This document shows positions 28,950-38,123 of a DNA stretch of 64,000 bases, piece by piece (position 1 is the stretch's first letter; every line of letters begins with the position of its first letter). The DNA comes from Streptomyces tropicalis (GTDB lineage: Bacteria > Actinomycetota > Actinomycetes > Streptomycetales > Streptomycetaceae): contig NZ_JARJBB010000022.1 in NCBI RefSeq assembly GCF_029269835.1, positions 1-64,000 of the forward strand. The letters run 5' to 3'. The position numbers and the translations under genes were made by a program. The notes under the pieces were generated by a model, which saw only the letters and a list, made by a program, of their open reading frames with translations, made no database searches and had not been told where the DNA came from.

Positions 28950-30317
28950 TCAGCACTCGATGATGTTCACCGCCAGCCCGCCCCGGGCCGTCTCCTTGTA
29001 CTTCACCGACATGTCGGCGCCGGTGTCCTTCATGGTCTTGATGACCTTGTCGAGGGAGACCTTGTGGGAGCCGTCGCCGCGGAGGGCCATGCGGGCGGCG
29101 GTGACGGCCTTGACCGCGGCCATGCCGTTGCGCTCGATGCAGGGGATCTGGACCAGGCCGCCGACCGGGTCGCAGGTCAGGCCCAGGTTGTGCTCCATGC
29201 CGATCTCCGCGGCGTTCTCCACCTGCTCGGGCGTGCCGCCCATGACCTCGGCGAGGGCGCCCGCCGCCATCGAGCAGGCCGAGCCGACCTCGCCCTGGCA
29301 GCCGACCTCGGCGCCGGAGATGGAGGCGTTCTCCTTGAACAGCATGCCGATCGCGCCCGCGGCGAGCAGGAAGCGGACCACGCCCTCCTCGTCGGCACCG
29401 GGGACGAAGTTGATGTAGTAGTGCAGGACCGCCGGGATGATGCCCGCCGCGCCGTTGGTGGGGGCGGTGACGACCCGGCCGCCGGCCGCGTTCTCCTCGT
29501 TCACGGCCATCGCGTACAGGGTGATCCACTCCATCGAGCGGGCCAGCGCGTCGCCCTCGGCGCGCAGCTGACGCGCGGTGACGGCCGCACGGCGGCGCAC
29601 CCGCAGCCCGCCGGGCAGGATGCCCTCGCGGGTCATGCCGCGCCGCACGCACCCCTGCATCACCCGCCAGATCTCCAGCAGGCCCTCGTGTATCTCCTCC
29701 TCGGAGCGCCAGGCCCGCTCGTTCTCCAGCATCAGCGAGGAGATCGACAGGCCCGTCTCCCGGGTGAGGCGGAGCAGCTCGTCGCCGGTGCGGAAGGGGT
29801 ACTTCAGCACGGTGTCGTCGAGCTTGATGCGGTCCGCGCCCACCGCATCCTCGTCGACGACGAAGCCGCCGCCGACCGAGTAGTACGTCTTGGTGAGCAG
29901 CTCGGCGCCGGAGGCGTCGTAGGCCCACAGGGTCATGCCGTTGGCATGGTAGGGGAGGGTCTCGCGGCGGTGCAGGACCATGTCCTGGTCGAAGTCGAAG
30001 GCGATCTCGTGCTCGCCGAGCAGGCTGAGCCGGCCGGAGGCCTTGATGGCCTCCACGCGCTCGTCGGCCCGCTCCACGTCGACCGTGCGCGGCGAGTCGC
30101 CCTCCAGGCCGAGCAGCACCGCCTTGGGGGTGCCGTGGCCGTGGCCGGTGGCGCCGAGGGAGCCGTACAGCTCCGCGCGGACCGACGCGGCCGGTTCCAG
30201 CAGGCCCTCGTTGCGCAGGCGGCGGACGAACATGCGCGCCGCACGCATCGGGCCGACCGTGTGGGAGCTGGACGGGCCGATGCCGATCGAGAACAGGTCG
30301 AAGACCGAGATGGCCAC
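28950..30317 (-). CDS. sdaA: L-serine ammonia-lyase (iron-sulfur type)
   Basis: A 455-residue single-chain L-serine dehydratase converting serine to pyruvate and ammonia. The N-terminal beta domain has SIGIGPSSSHTVGPM. The alpha domain holds cysteines for the 4Fe-4S cluster in GCQGEVGSACSMAAG (near residue 338) and LTCDPVGGLVQIPCIERNG (near 381). The GTG start at 30317 follows GGAGGAGT. It lies 134 bases downstream of glyA on the same strand, at the end of a glycine-induced unit, so serine formed by GlyA can be drained to pyruvate. A promoter of its own in the gap is possible. Confidence 0.93.
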   Translation of the reverse strand: MAISVFDLFSIGIGPSSSHTVGPMRAARMFVRRLRNEGLLEPAASVRAELYGSLGATGHGHGTPKAVLLGLEGDSPRTVDVERADERVEAIKASGRLSLLGEHEIAFDFDQDMVLHRRETLPYHANGMTLWAYDASGAELLTKTYYSVGGGFVVDEDAVGADRIKLDDTVLKYPFRTGDELLRLTRETGLSISSLMLENERAWRSEEEIHEGLLEIWRVMQGCVRRGMTREGILPGGLRVRRRAAVTARQLRAEGDALARSMEWITLYAMAVNEENAAGGRVVTAPTNGAAGIIPAVLHYYINFVPGADEEGVVRFLLAAGAIGMLFKENASISGAEVGCQGEVGSACSMAAGALAEVMGGTPEQVENAAEIGMEHNLGLTCDPVGGLVQIPCIERNGMAAVKAVTAARMALRGDGSHKVSLDKVIKTMKDTGADMSVKYKETARGGLAVNIIEC

Positions 30318-30451
30318 GGTGACTCCTCCATACGGATGGTGCTCAAAAGCTGGTGCTCGGGTGGTGCGGGTCGGGCGGGGCGCGGTGCGCCCCGGGGCGG
30401 GAACCGCGCCACCGGACGACTCCAGTGTGCGCGGTGCCCGCCCCTCGGCGG

Positions 30452-31714
<1,263 letters not shown>

Positions 31715-31729
31715 CTGCGGGTGCGCTCC

Positions 31730-32107
31730 TCAGCCGGTGGTGTGGGCGTCGTACTCGGCGGCGGAGAGCAGGTCCGCCGGCTCGCCCGCGAGGCGCACCT
31801 TGAACAGCCAGCCGCCCTCGAAGGGGGCCGAGTTCACCAGCGACGGGTCGTCCACCACGTCCTGGTTGGCCTCGACGACCTCACCGCTGACCGGGGAGTA
31901 CAGGTCGGACACCGACTTGGTCGACTCCAGCTCGCCGCAGGTCTCGCCCGCGGTCACCGTGGAGCCGGCCTCGGGGAGCTGGGCGTAGACGACGTCGCCG
32001 AGCGCGTTCGCCGCGAACTCGGTGATGCCGACCGTGGCGACGCCGTCCTCGACGGGCGACAGCCACTCGTGCTCCTTGCTGTAACGCAGCTGCTGGGGGT
32101 TGCTCAT
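31730..32107 (-). CDS. gcvH: Glycine cleavage system H protein
   Basis: A 125-residue lipoyl carrier that shuttles the aminomethyl group between the P, T and L proteins. The lipoyl lysine is Lys64 in GELESTKSVSDLYSPVSGE. It starts with YSKEHEWL, as expected. ATG 32107 is preceded by CAGGAGAATC. The P protein gene is not in the window and must lie elsewhere. Confidence 0.95.
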   Translation of the reverse strand: MSNPQQLRYSKEHEWLSPVEDGVATVGITEFAANALGDVVYAQLPEAGSTVTAGETCGELESTKSVSDLYSPVSGEVVEANQDVVDDPSLVNSAPFEGGWLFKVRLAGEPADLLSAAEYDAHTTG

Positions 32108-32243
32108 GGCCTGATTCTCCTGTACGCGGGGGAGTGGTGCTGAAGGGGGGACCGCCGGGTCCGCCGGACGGGCGGGCGGCGTGTGCAGAGGGTCACGCCC
32201 TGTGGGCGGAACGCGACCGGCGCCTGCTGGTGGCGCCCAGGGT

Positions 32244-33362
32244 CTACTTCTGGCGCTTGTAGAAGGGCAGCGCCACGACCTCGTACGGCTCGTGGCTGCC
32301 CCGGATGTCCACGCCCACGCCGGCCGTGCCCGGCGCCGCGTGCGCGGCGTCCACGTAGGCCATGGCGATCGGCCGGCCCAGCGTGGGGGAGGGAGCGCCG
32401 GAGGTGACCTCGCCGACCACCGCGCCGCCCGCGACGACCGGGTACCCGGAGCGGGGGACCCGGCGGCCCTCGGCGACCAGGCCGACCAGGACGCGCGGCG
32501 GCGTCGACGCGGCGCGCTCGGCGGCCGCCTCCAGCGCCTCGCGCCCGACGAAGTCGCCCTCCTTCTCGAACTTCACGACCCGGCCGAGCCCCGCGTCGAA
32601 CGGCGTCAGTGAGGTCGACAGCTCGTGCCCGTACAGCGGCATGCCCGCCTCCAGGCGCAGGGTGTCGCGGCAGGACAGCCCGCACGGCACCAGACCGACG
32701 CCCGCGCCCGCCTCGGTCAGCGCCTGCCACAGGGCCACGGCGTGCTCCGGCTTCACGAACAGCTCGAAGCCGTCCTCGCCGGTGTAGCCGGTGCGGGCGA
32801 TCAGCGCCGGCACACCCGCCACGGTGCCCGGCAGGCCCGCGTAGTACTTCAGGCCGTCCAGGTCGGCGTCCGTGAGCGCCTTCAGGATGCCGGGGGACTC
32901 CGGGCCCTGCACGGCGATCAGCGCGTAGGCGTCGCGGTCGTCGCGGACCCCGGCGTCGAAACCGGCCGCGCGCTCGGTGAGCGCGTCCAGCACCACCTGG
33001 GCGTTGGAGGCGTTGGCGACCACCATGTACTCGGTCTCGGCGAGCCGGTAGACGATGAGGTCGTCCAGGATGCCGCCGTCCGCCCGGCAGATCATGGTGT
33101 AGCGGGCGCGGCCCACGCCGACGGACGCGATGTTGCCGACCAGGGCGTGGTTCAGCAGCTGCGCGGCCTGCGGGCCGGTGACGGTGATCTCGCCCATGTG
33201 CGAGAGGTCGAAGAGGCCGGCCCGGGTCCGCACCGCGAGGTGCTCGTCGCGCTCGGAGCCGTAGCGCAGCGGCATGTCCCAGCCGGCGAAGTCGGTCATC
33301 GTCGCGCCGAGCGAACGGTGCACGGCGTCGAGCGCGGTGCGGCGGAGTTCGGTACTGCTCAT
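32244..33362 (-). CDS. gcvT: Glycine cleavage system T protein (aminomethyltransferase)
   Basis: A 372-residue folate-dependent aminomethyltransferase. It opens with LRRTALDAVHRSLGATMTDFAGWDMPLRYG, followed by LFDLSHMGEI, GYTGEDGFELF and PCGLSCRDTLRLEAGMPLYG, all typical of GcvT. ATG 33362 is chosen because conservation starts at LRRTAL. The open frame runs further upstream to 33653 only because it crosses the riboswitch. It is the first gene of the glycine catabolic unit and is controlled by the glycine riboswitch upstream. Confidence 0.95.
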   Translation of the reverse strand: MSSTELRRTALDAVHRSLGATMTDFAGWDMPLRYGSERDEHLAVRTRAGLFDLSHMGEITVTGPQAAQLLNHALVGNIASVGVGRARYTMICRADGGILDDLIVYRLAETEYMVVANASNAQVVLDALTERAAGFDAGVRDDRDAYALIAVQGPESPGILKALTDADLDGLKYYAGLPGTVAGVPALIARTGYTGEDGFELFVKPEHAVALWQALTEAGAGVGLVPCGLSCRDTLRLEAGMPLYGHELSTSLTPFDAGLGRVVKFEKEGDFVGREALEAAAERAASTPPRVLVGLVAEGRRVPRSGYPVVAGGAVVGEVTSGAPSPTLGRPIAMAYVDAAHAAPGTAGVGVDIRGSHEPYEVVALPFYKRQK

Positions 33363-33435
33363 CGGTCGGTCGTCTCCCAGGCTGGCGATGGGCACCCCCG
33401 CGCGAGCGGAACCGGGCGTGGGGATGGGCGAGGAA

Positions 33436-33650
33436 CGTTCCTCCCCATCTGTCATCGGAACCTGAGAGGTTCGCCATGACTCCCGGTGGACGGGCGGACA
33501 CGGCTTGCACCTTGGGTGGAGCCACTGCGGCAGCGGCCCGCTTTTCAGATGTGCCTCGCCCGCGCGGTAACGGGGCCTGAGAGATTCAAGGGAGGGACTT
33601 GCTCCTTCGGCGCCCCAGCGAAGGCTGCTGGGGACTCTCCCGCGCGGATT
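33436..33650 (-). ncRNA. Tandem glycine riboswitch upstream of gcvT
   Basis: On the minus strand the first aptamer runs from about 33650: GCGGGAGAGTCCCCAGC, then GCGCCGAAGGAGCAAG, CTCTCAGG, CGGGCGAGGCACATCTG. The second aptamer follows with CACCCAAGGTGCAAGCC, GAACCTCTCAGGTTCC and GATGACAGATGGGGAGG, ending near 33436. These are the conserved cores and the typical tail of glycine riboswitches. It ends about 75 bases before the gcvT start. Glycine riboswitches are known to turn on gcv genes in Streptomyces when glycine is high. I see no clear terminator stem after it, so control may act on translation start. Confidence 0.9.
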
Positions 33651-33831
33651 CAAGCGGCCGGTATGCAGTTGGCGCGCACATCATTGCACGCCCGGCCCGA
33701 TCACGGCAGGGCCGCTTCCGTAACCGGTCTGTGGCGGTACGCGCACGAAATCCCGAAGCACCGTGCATTACCTTCTCTTTACAGTTGCGGGGGACGGCGA
33801 CGGCGGCCCACCCCAGGGGAGGACGATCACG

Positions 33832-34515
33832 GTGGACAGGACGACGACGCGGGCGGCGACCCCCGCCCTGGCGCTGACCGAGCGCGGTCTCGCGCTGCCC
33901 CGCCGGGCCACGGCCCGCGGCCGGGGCGCCCGGCACCTCGCGCCCGTGGTGCGCGACCTGCGGGAGCGCTCCGGCCGCAGCCCGCGCGCCCTGCTCTTCG
34001 GCCCCCGGGACCTCGTCGTGGTCACCGGGCTGCCCGGCAGCGGCAAGACCACGCTGATGCACCGCGCGGTGCACGGGGTGCGGATCGACTCCCAGGACAC
34101 CCGCGATCGCTGGGACGCACGGGCACCCCGCCTGCTGCCCTACGCGCTCTACCGCCCCGTGGTCCGCCTCGCCCACTACGCGGGGCTGCGCCGCGCACTG
34201 CGCCGCGGCGGCGGCATGGTGGTGCACGACTGCGGCACCCAGGCCTGGGTCCGCGGCTGGCTGGCCCGGGCCGCCCGCCGCCGCGGGGGCCGGCTGCACC
34301 TGCTCCTGCTGGACGTGGCGCCCGGCGCCGCGCTGGCCGGCCAGCGCGACCGGGGCCGCGGCGTCTCCCGCTACGCGTTCCTGCGCCACCGCAGGGCCGC
34401 CGCCCGGCTGCTGCGCGCGGTCGAGCGCGGGGAGCCGCCCCGCGGGTGCGCCTCCGCGACCGTGCTGGACCGGGAGGCGGCGGACGCCCTGGGGCGCATC
34501 GGCTTCACGGGCTGA
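33832..34515 (+). CDS. P-loop NTPase, kinase-like
   Basis: A 227-residue protein with a Walker A GLPGSGKT at residues 66-73 in LVVVTGLPGSGKTTLMHRA. A switch-like IDSQDTRDRW follows, with later MVVHDCGTQ and LLLLDVAP strands typical of small zeta-toxin/kinase-type AAA proteins. The remainder is rich in arginine. The substrate is unknown. GTG 33832 has AGGGGAGGA upstream. The alternative ATG 33763 would start inside the promoter region. It is divergent from gcvT and shares the intergenic region with the glycine riboswitch promoter. Confidence 0.75.
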   Translation: MDRTTTRAATPALALTERGLALPRRATARGRGARHLAPVVRDLRERSGRSPRALLFGPRDLVVVTGLPGSGKTTLMHRAVHGVRIDSQDTRDRWDARAPRLLPYALYRPVVRLAHYAGLRRALRRGGGMVVHDCGTQAWVRGWLARAARRRGGRLHLLLLDVAPGAALAGQRDRGRGVSRYAFLRHRRAAARLLRAVERGEPPRGCASATVLDREAADALGRIGFTG

Positions 34516-34536
34516 ACCGGCTTCGGGGGCTGAACC
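34501..34536 (+). repeat. 18-base tandem repeat spanning the stop codon
   Basis: GGCTTCACGGGCTGAACC (34501-34518) is followed by GGCTTCGGGGGCTGAACC (34519-34536). The first copy contains the stop codon of the P-loop gene and the second repeats it in the same frame. It looks like a small recent duplication. Confidence 0.6.
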
Positions 34537-34715
34537 GGCCTCACGGTCCGGGGGCCGAGGGGAGCGGGGCGCACGGCTTCGGCCGGACATTCCGGGGCCC
34601 CGGCCCCGCCTCCCGGGCCCTCCGCTCCGGGCCTCCCGCCGCGGGCGGGCGGGAGAGCGGCGACATGGCCTAGCCTTTCCGGTCACAGCAGTGGTTACCA
34701 GCAGGCGGTAGGCAG

Positions 34716-35519
34716 ATGGACTTCCCGGCGGACTTCCCCGCGGACCTTCCCGCGGACTTCCCGGCACAGGCGCACCCCCACCCGCACGGCGGATGGCCCG
34801 GCAACGAGCTGGAGGAGGTGCTGTCGGCCTCCCTCGGCGTCCCCGGTGCCGGAGGCCGGATCGTCGAGGTGCTGGGGCGCAGCTTCCTGTGGATCCCGCT
34901 GCCCAGCGGCGGCGGCCCGGACAGCGGCCCCCTCGACCTGCCCACCCTGGAGATCGAGGGCCAGGTGTACGTGCCGGTCTTCAGCTCCGAGGAGCAGTTC
35001 CGCCAGGTCGCCGGCGGGCACATGCCGTACACGATCGCGCCCGCCGTGGAGTTCGCCCGCGGCCTGCCCCCGCAGGTCGGCATCGCCGTCAACCCGGACG
35101 GCGTGGTCGGCATCCCGGTGCCGCCCGCGGCCGTGGCCGAGCTGTGCCGGACCGGGCGGACCCCGCTGGACGGGCCCACGAGCGGCGGCCGTGTCCGTCT
35201 CTTCGAACCCGACTGGCAGGAGGACCCGGTGGACTTCCTCGCTGCGGCCGCCGCGGAGTTCGCCGAGACCGGTGTGGTGCTCACCGCCCGCCGCTGCCTT
35301 GCCGCCGTCGAGACGGCCGACCCCGTCATGTTCATAGGCGTCGAACTCTCCCAGTGGGAGGGCGACCTGCGGATCCGCCCGATGGACGCCCTCGGCCGCG
35401 CCCTCGGCCGGGTCGCCGCCCCCTGGCCGGTCAACCTGGTCCTCCTCGACGTGGCCCAGGACCCGGTGGGTGCGTGGATGCGCGAGCGGGTCCGGCCGTT
35501 CTACCAGCACGGCGGGTGA
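34716..35519 (+). CDS. SseB-like protein 1 (enhanced serine sensitivity family)
   Basis: A 267-residue SseB-family protein. After a repeated N-terminus (DFPADFPADLPADFPA) come NELEEVLSASLGVP, FLWIPLPSGGG, the conserved YVPVFSSEEQF core and an AVNPDGVVGIPVP segment. The end is WMRERVRPFYQHGG, closely matching the end of the next gene (WLRANVRPFYDRD). SseB was named because its overproduction alters serine sensitivity in E. coli; its biochemical role is not known. It sits just beyond the glycine/serine catabolic genes, which may be meaningful. Confidence 0.8.
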   Translation: MDFPADFPADLPADFPAQAHPHPHGGWPGNELEEVLSASLGVPGAGGRIVEVLGRSFLWIPLPSGGGPDSGPLDLPTLEIEGQVYVPVFSSEEQFRQVAGGHMPYTIAPAVEFARGLPPQVGIAVNPDGVVGIPVPPAAVAELCRTGRTPLDGPTSGGRVRLFEPDWQEDPVDFLAAAAAEFAETGVVLTARRCLAAVETADPVMFIGVELSQWEGDLRIRPMDALGRALGRVAAPWPVNLVLLDVAQDPVGAWMRERVRPFYQHGG

Positions 35520-35564
35520 GGACCGCAGGGCCGGCGGCGGGCGCGGGCGCGGACCGGCTCCCGT

Positions 35565-35589
35565 CCGGACCGCACCGGGCCCGGTCCGG
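35565..35589 (+). terminator. Hairpin after the first SseB-like gene
   Basis: CCGGACCG (35565-35572) pairs with CGGTCCGG (35582-35589). It lies 46 bases after the stop. The rest of the 370-base gap to 35889 shows no gene, and no promoter element in it can be assigned with confidence. Confidence 0.5.
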
Positions 35590-35889
35590 GTCCCGGTCCC
35601 GCGCCGGGGTGTGCGCCGCCGTGCACCGTCCGCGCCCGCGGGACGAGGGCGGTCGGCAGCACCCGGACGGGCTTAAGCTAGTGCCCCAACAGGCAGCGTT
35701 CGCCCCGTCGCGACGCCCGGCGCGCACTCTCGCAGCACCAGCCGAAAGCCCGAGTACGTCCCGTACGAGGACGCCCGGCCGGCACGCCGAGAGCCCGCAC
35801 CGGACGCCGCTCCTTGACGGGCACACGGTGCCCGCCGGGGCGCTAGGTCCACGGCTCGGTCGAGGGCGCATGAAGGGGCGGTACACACG

Positions 35890-36684
35890 GTGAGCGCTGG
35901 CACAGCCGCGGCCGGGCAGGTCGAGCAGACGCTGCGCCAGGTGACACCCGGGCGCTACGACGCCTACGAGGCGCTCCTGCGCGCGCTCGCCACCCCGTCG
36001 TCCGGCCAGGTCTGGATGCTGTTGTGGCACGGCCAGTCCGGCTCGCCCGACGCGCAGTACGGCCTCATGAAGGCCGACGGCCACGGCTACGCGCCCTGCG
36101 TGACCTCCGCCCAGGAGCTGTCCGCGAGCGGCTGGAACCGTTCCTACGAGGTGGTGGACGGACTCGACGTCGCCCGCACCCTCTACCCCGACCACTTCGG
36201 CCTCTGGCTCAACCCGCACGCGCCGAACGGCGGCGTCGGCATCCCCTGGCTCGACCTGCGGCGCATCGCCGCGGGCCTCGACCGGCAGCCCGCCGGGCCC
36301 CTGCGGATGACCGAACCGGCCATCGAGGTCCCGCAGTTCTACGCCCTGCTCACGCAGAACGCCCACCGCACCCCGGCGGTCCGCTCGCTGCGCCGCGCCT
36401 GGGTGCAGCCCGCGCTCGGCGCGCCGTACCTGGCCATCGGCCTGGACGTGTACGACACCACCCCGCCGGCCGTGGACTCGGTGCGCGCGATGATGCAGCA
36501 GTCCGTGGGCGCGGTCCCCGACGGCCTGCCGGTGTCCACCGTCGCGATGTCCGACGAGTACGACCCGGTCGCGATGTGGCTGCGCGCCAACGTCCGGCCG
36601 TTCTACGACCGCGACGCCCACGCGGCGCCCGTCCAGGCCCCGGCGGCCGGGTACGGCTATCCGCCGGTCCACGGCGGCTACTGA
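35890..36684 (+). CDS. SseB-like protein 2
   Basis: A 264-residue paralogue of the preceding gene. It begins QVEQTLRQVTPGRYDAYEALLRALA, contains VWMLLWHGQSGSPDAQYGLMK and VNPHAPNG-like LNPHAPNGGVGIPWLDL, and ends PVAMWLRANVRPFYDRDAH with a Pro/Tyr/Gly-rich tail. It starts at GTG 35890 with AAGGGGCGG at usable spacing. Its 370-base separation from the first copy suggests separate transcription. The function is unknown; see the first copy. Confidence 0.78.
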   Translation: MSAGTAAAGQVEQTLRQVTPGRYDAYEALLRALATPSSGQVWMLLWHGQSGSPDAQYGLMKADGHGYAPCVTSAQELSASGWNRSYEVVDGLDVARTLYPDHFGLWLNPHAPNGGVGIPWLDLRRIAAGLDRQPAGPLRMTEPAIEVPQFYALLTQNAHRTPAVRSLRRAWVQPALGAPYLAIGLDVYDTTPPAVDSVRAMMQQSVGAVPDGLPVSTVAMSDEYDPVAMWLRANVRPFYDRDAHAAPVQAPAAGYGYPPVHGGY

Positions 36685-37047
36685 GCGACGGTCCCGGCCG
36701 GTCGCGCCGCCCGCGCCGGGCTGCCCGCCCATGCCGTCGTGCGACGGCCCGCAATGTCCGCGCCGCAGGGCCTTCTTCGCGCGTAGATCGGCCGGTACGA
36801 CCCGGTTCCCGTCCGGTATGCCGTGAATCGTCCGCGTCCGCCCGGCGTTACAGGCCGTCCGGATAACGGAACCCCCCAGACCGCATCACGTTTGCGCATC
36901 CTTTCACTGTCAAGTCTGGCACCTGATCACCCCCGCGTTGAAGACTCCCGCTCCAAGGGGCGTTCGCCCTTGTGTACGACGGACTGATCATGCCGCCACC
37001 GCGGCAAGTGCGCCCGGCTGCCGCCGGTTGAGAGGGGTCCCTGCCTA
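36685..37047. other. Gene-free leader of the peptide importer operon
   Basis: No credible gene is present. It contains a small hairpin with one bulge (36954-36973, CAAGGGGCG against CGCCCTTG). The AT-richer patch around 36885-36925 is the most promoter-like part, but I cannot assign hexamers. Confidence 0.4.
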
Positions 37048-38055
37048 ATGACGGCACCATTGCACGAGCCGACCGCGGAAGCGGCCCCGAGCGCGGCCGA
37101 CGAGGCGGCGGTAGCCACCTCCGGCGCCAAGGCCGTCCAGGGACGCTCCCTGGGGCGGATCGCCTGGGAGCGCCTGAAGCGGGACAAGCTCGCCCTCACG
37201 GGCGGCGTCGTCGTGCTCGTCCTCATCGTGATCGCGCTGCTCGCGCCGGTGATCGCCGGCGCGCTCGGCCAGGACCCCGAGGTCCACCACGAGACCCTCA
37301 TCGACCCGCTGTTCAGCACCCCCAAGGGTTCGCTCGGCGGCATCAGCGGAGAGCACCTGCTCGGCGTCGAACCGGTCAGCGGCCGCGACATCTTCGCCCG
37401 CATCCTCTACGGGGCCCAGATCTCGCTGCTGGTCGGCTTCCTCTCCGCGGTGGTCGCCGTCGTCCTGGGCACGGTCCTCGGCATCCTCGCCGGCTTCTTC
37501 GGCGGCTGGATCGACGCGGTCATCAGCCGCGTCATGGACGGCCTGCTCGCCTTCCCCCAGCTGCTGTTCATCATCGCCCTGGTCTCGGTCATGCCGAACG
37601 CGATGCTCGGCCTCACCGGCACGGGCGTGCGCGTCTTCGTGATGATCCTGGTCATCGGCTTCTTCGGCTGGCCCTACATCGGACGCGTGGTGCGCGGCCA
37701 GACGCTGTCGCTGCGTGAGCGCGAGTACGTCGAGGCCGCCCGCTCGCTCGGCGCGGGACGCTTCTACATCCTCTTCAAGGAGCTCCTGCCGAACCTCGTC
37801 GCGCCCATCATCGTGTACACGACGATGATGATCCCGACCAACATCCTCACCGAGGCGGCACTCAGCTTCCTGGGCGTGGGCGTCAAGCCGCCCACGGCCT
37901 CCTGGGGGCAGATGCTTTCGAGCGCGATCGACTACTACGACTCGGACCCCATGTACATGGTGATCCCCGGCGTGGCGATCTTCATCACGGTTCTTGCCTT
38001 CAACCTCTTCGGCGACGGCGTGCGCGACGCGCTGGACCCGAAGGGCTCCCGCTGA
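37048..38055 (+). CDS. dppC: Peptide ABC transporter permease (DppC/OppC type)
   Basis: A 335-residue inner-membrane permease of a dipeptide/oligopeptide importer. About 40 cytoplasmic residues precede the first helix (LALTGGVVVLVLIVIALLAPVIAG), followed by a periplasmic-side loop and five more helices. The EAA loop is REYVEAARSLGAGRFYILFKELLPN, the coupling helix that meets the ATPase. ATG 37048 follows GAGAGGGG. It heads the five-gene unit permease, binding protein, permease, ATPase, ATPase. The symbol indicates family, not proven substrate. Confidence 0.9.
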   Translation: MTAPLHEPTAEAAPSAADEAAVATSGAKAVQGRSLGRIAWERLKRDKLALTGGVVVLVLIVIALLAPVIAGALGQDPEVHHETLIDPLFSTPKGSLGGISGEHLLGVEPVSGRDIFARILYGAQISLLVGFLSAVVAVVLGTVLGILAGFFGGWIDAVISRVMDGLLAFPQLLFIIALVSVMPNAMLGLTGTGVRVFVMILVIGFFGWPYIGRVVRGQTLSLREREYVEAARSLGAGRFYILFKELLPNLVAPIIVYTTMMIPTNILTEAALSFLGVGVKPPTASWGQMLSSAIDYYDSDPMYMVIPGVAIFITVLAFNLFGDGVRDALDPKGSR

Positions 38056-38123
38056 ACCGCCGTACCCCAAGCGACCCGTGGTCCCACACGGGGTCTCTCA
38101 TCAACACCGGAGGATCCGAGATC

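Noticed and set aside
33363..33653. Longer N-terminus for gcvT
   Set aside because: The extension crosses both glycine aptamers, and the family homology begins at the ATG at 33362.
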